DNA from: UBA5603 sp964501315
GTDB lineage: Bacteria > Bacillota_I > Bacilli_A > Izemoplasmatales > Hujiaoplasmataceae
Assembly: GCA_964501315.1 (NCBI GenBank)
Contig: CAZCSO010000049.1
Location: forward strand, 1 to 5,576
DNA: 5,576 nucleotides
Direction of reading: 5' to 3'
The notes under the pieces were generated by a model, which was not told the DNA's origin, ran no database searches, and saw nothing but the letters and a program-made list of their open reading frames with translations. This document shows, in pieces, positions 5,347 through 5,576 of the stretch. Every line of letters begins with the position of its first letter. The stretch's first letter is position 1. A program made the position numbers and the translations under genes.

Positions 5347-5576
5347 ATGGTTTATGCGCTGACTGTCATATTATTGCTTTCAATTACAGCGCTATTGATT
5401 CGATTAGTGGAAATAAAACGACTGGAATTAACTCGGCTGTTAAAGGTGTTGAGCGTTGTTCTTTTTGTGGTTTATCTCTTTAGGCTTTTTTCATCTGATC
5501 AAATCGATACGACGTTCAATTTATTAAAATTACGAGGGGCTACCGATGCGGTAGAAGCCACATGGTTATTTCCCGT
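5347..5576 (+). CDS. Unrecognised membrane protein, N-terminal part (3' truncated by window)
   Basis: An open frame of 76 codons runs to the window edge without a stop. I do not recognise the family. The first residues are hydrophobic (about 2-18, ALTVILLLSITALLI) and are followed by a charged stretch with Arg, Glu and Lys (about 19-31). A second hydrophobic segment follows (about 33-48, VLSVVLFVVYLF), then a more polar part with LKLRGATDAVEA before the cut. Two transmembrane helices joined by a short basic loop are the simplest reading; the first could instead be an uncleaved signal anchor. It is rich in TTA/TTG leucine codons and looks more AT-rich than infB and uvrC, partly because it is hydrophobic. 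A good ribosome site and a promoter region upstream support it as a real gene starting a new transcription unit. Confidence 0.72.
   Translation, partial: MVYALTVILLLSITALLIRLVEIKRLELTRLLKVLSVVLFVVYLFRLFSSDQIDTTFNLLKLRGATDAVEATWLFP

Overview
The window looks like chromosomal housekeeping DNA from a low-GC Gram-positive lineage (Bacillota, or Mycoplasmatota that keep the standard code, such as Acholeplasma/Izemoplasma relatives). The reasons are the Firmicutes-type order ylxQ-infB-rbfA, strong AGGTG-type ribosome binding sites, AT-rich spacers, a short IF-2 (621 aa) and a Firmicutes-style UvrC. Tryptophan is encoded by TGG throughout (for example IF-2 W258, UvrC W124, exonuclease W200) and no gene reads through TGA, so a UGA=Trp mycoplasma is unlikely. 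The placement is an inference from gene content, not a phylogeny.

Layout, all on the + strand. Bases 1-135 are the 3' end of ylxQ (L7Ae/K-turn-binding family). infB (155-2020) follows after 19 bp, and rbfA (2013-2342) overlaps it by 8 bp. A clean intrinsic terminator (2347-2370) closes this translation operon. uvrC (2424-4214) then starts from its own extended -10 promoter. A DEDDh 3'-5' exonuclease with an unrecognised N-terminal domain (4247-5125) has a promoter of almost identical design and a terminator at 5177-5206. A 221-bp, very AT-rich spacer (5126-5346) holds that terminator, four copies of an 8-bp motif, a good promoter and two short palindromes. The last gene starts at 5347 and runs off the end; it encodes an unrecognised protein with two hydrophobic N-terminal segments.

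Functionally the first block supports translation initiation and 30S maturation (YlxQ, IF-2, RbfA). UvrC makes the incisions in nucleotide excision repair. The exonuclease may act on RNA or DNA 3' ends; its position after uvrC does not prove a repair role because it has its own promoter.

I found no CRISPR array, tRNA, rRNA, insertion sequence, phage gene or obvious defence system. The parts that are not routine are the exonuclease's N-terminal domain, the nearly leaderless promoter/ribosome-site modules, and the regulatory-looking spacer before the final membrane gene.
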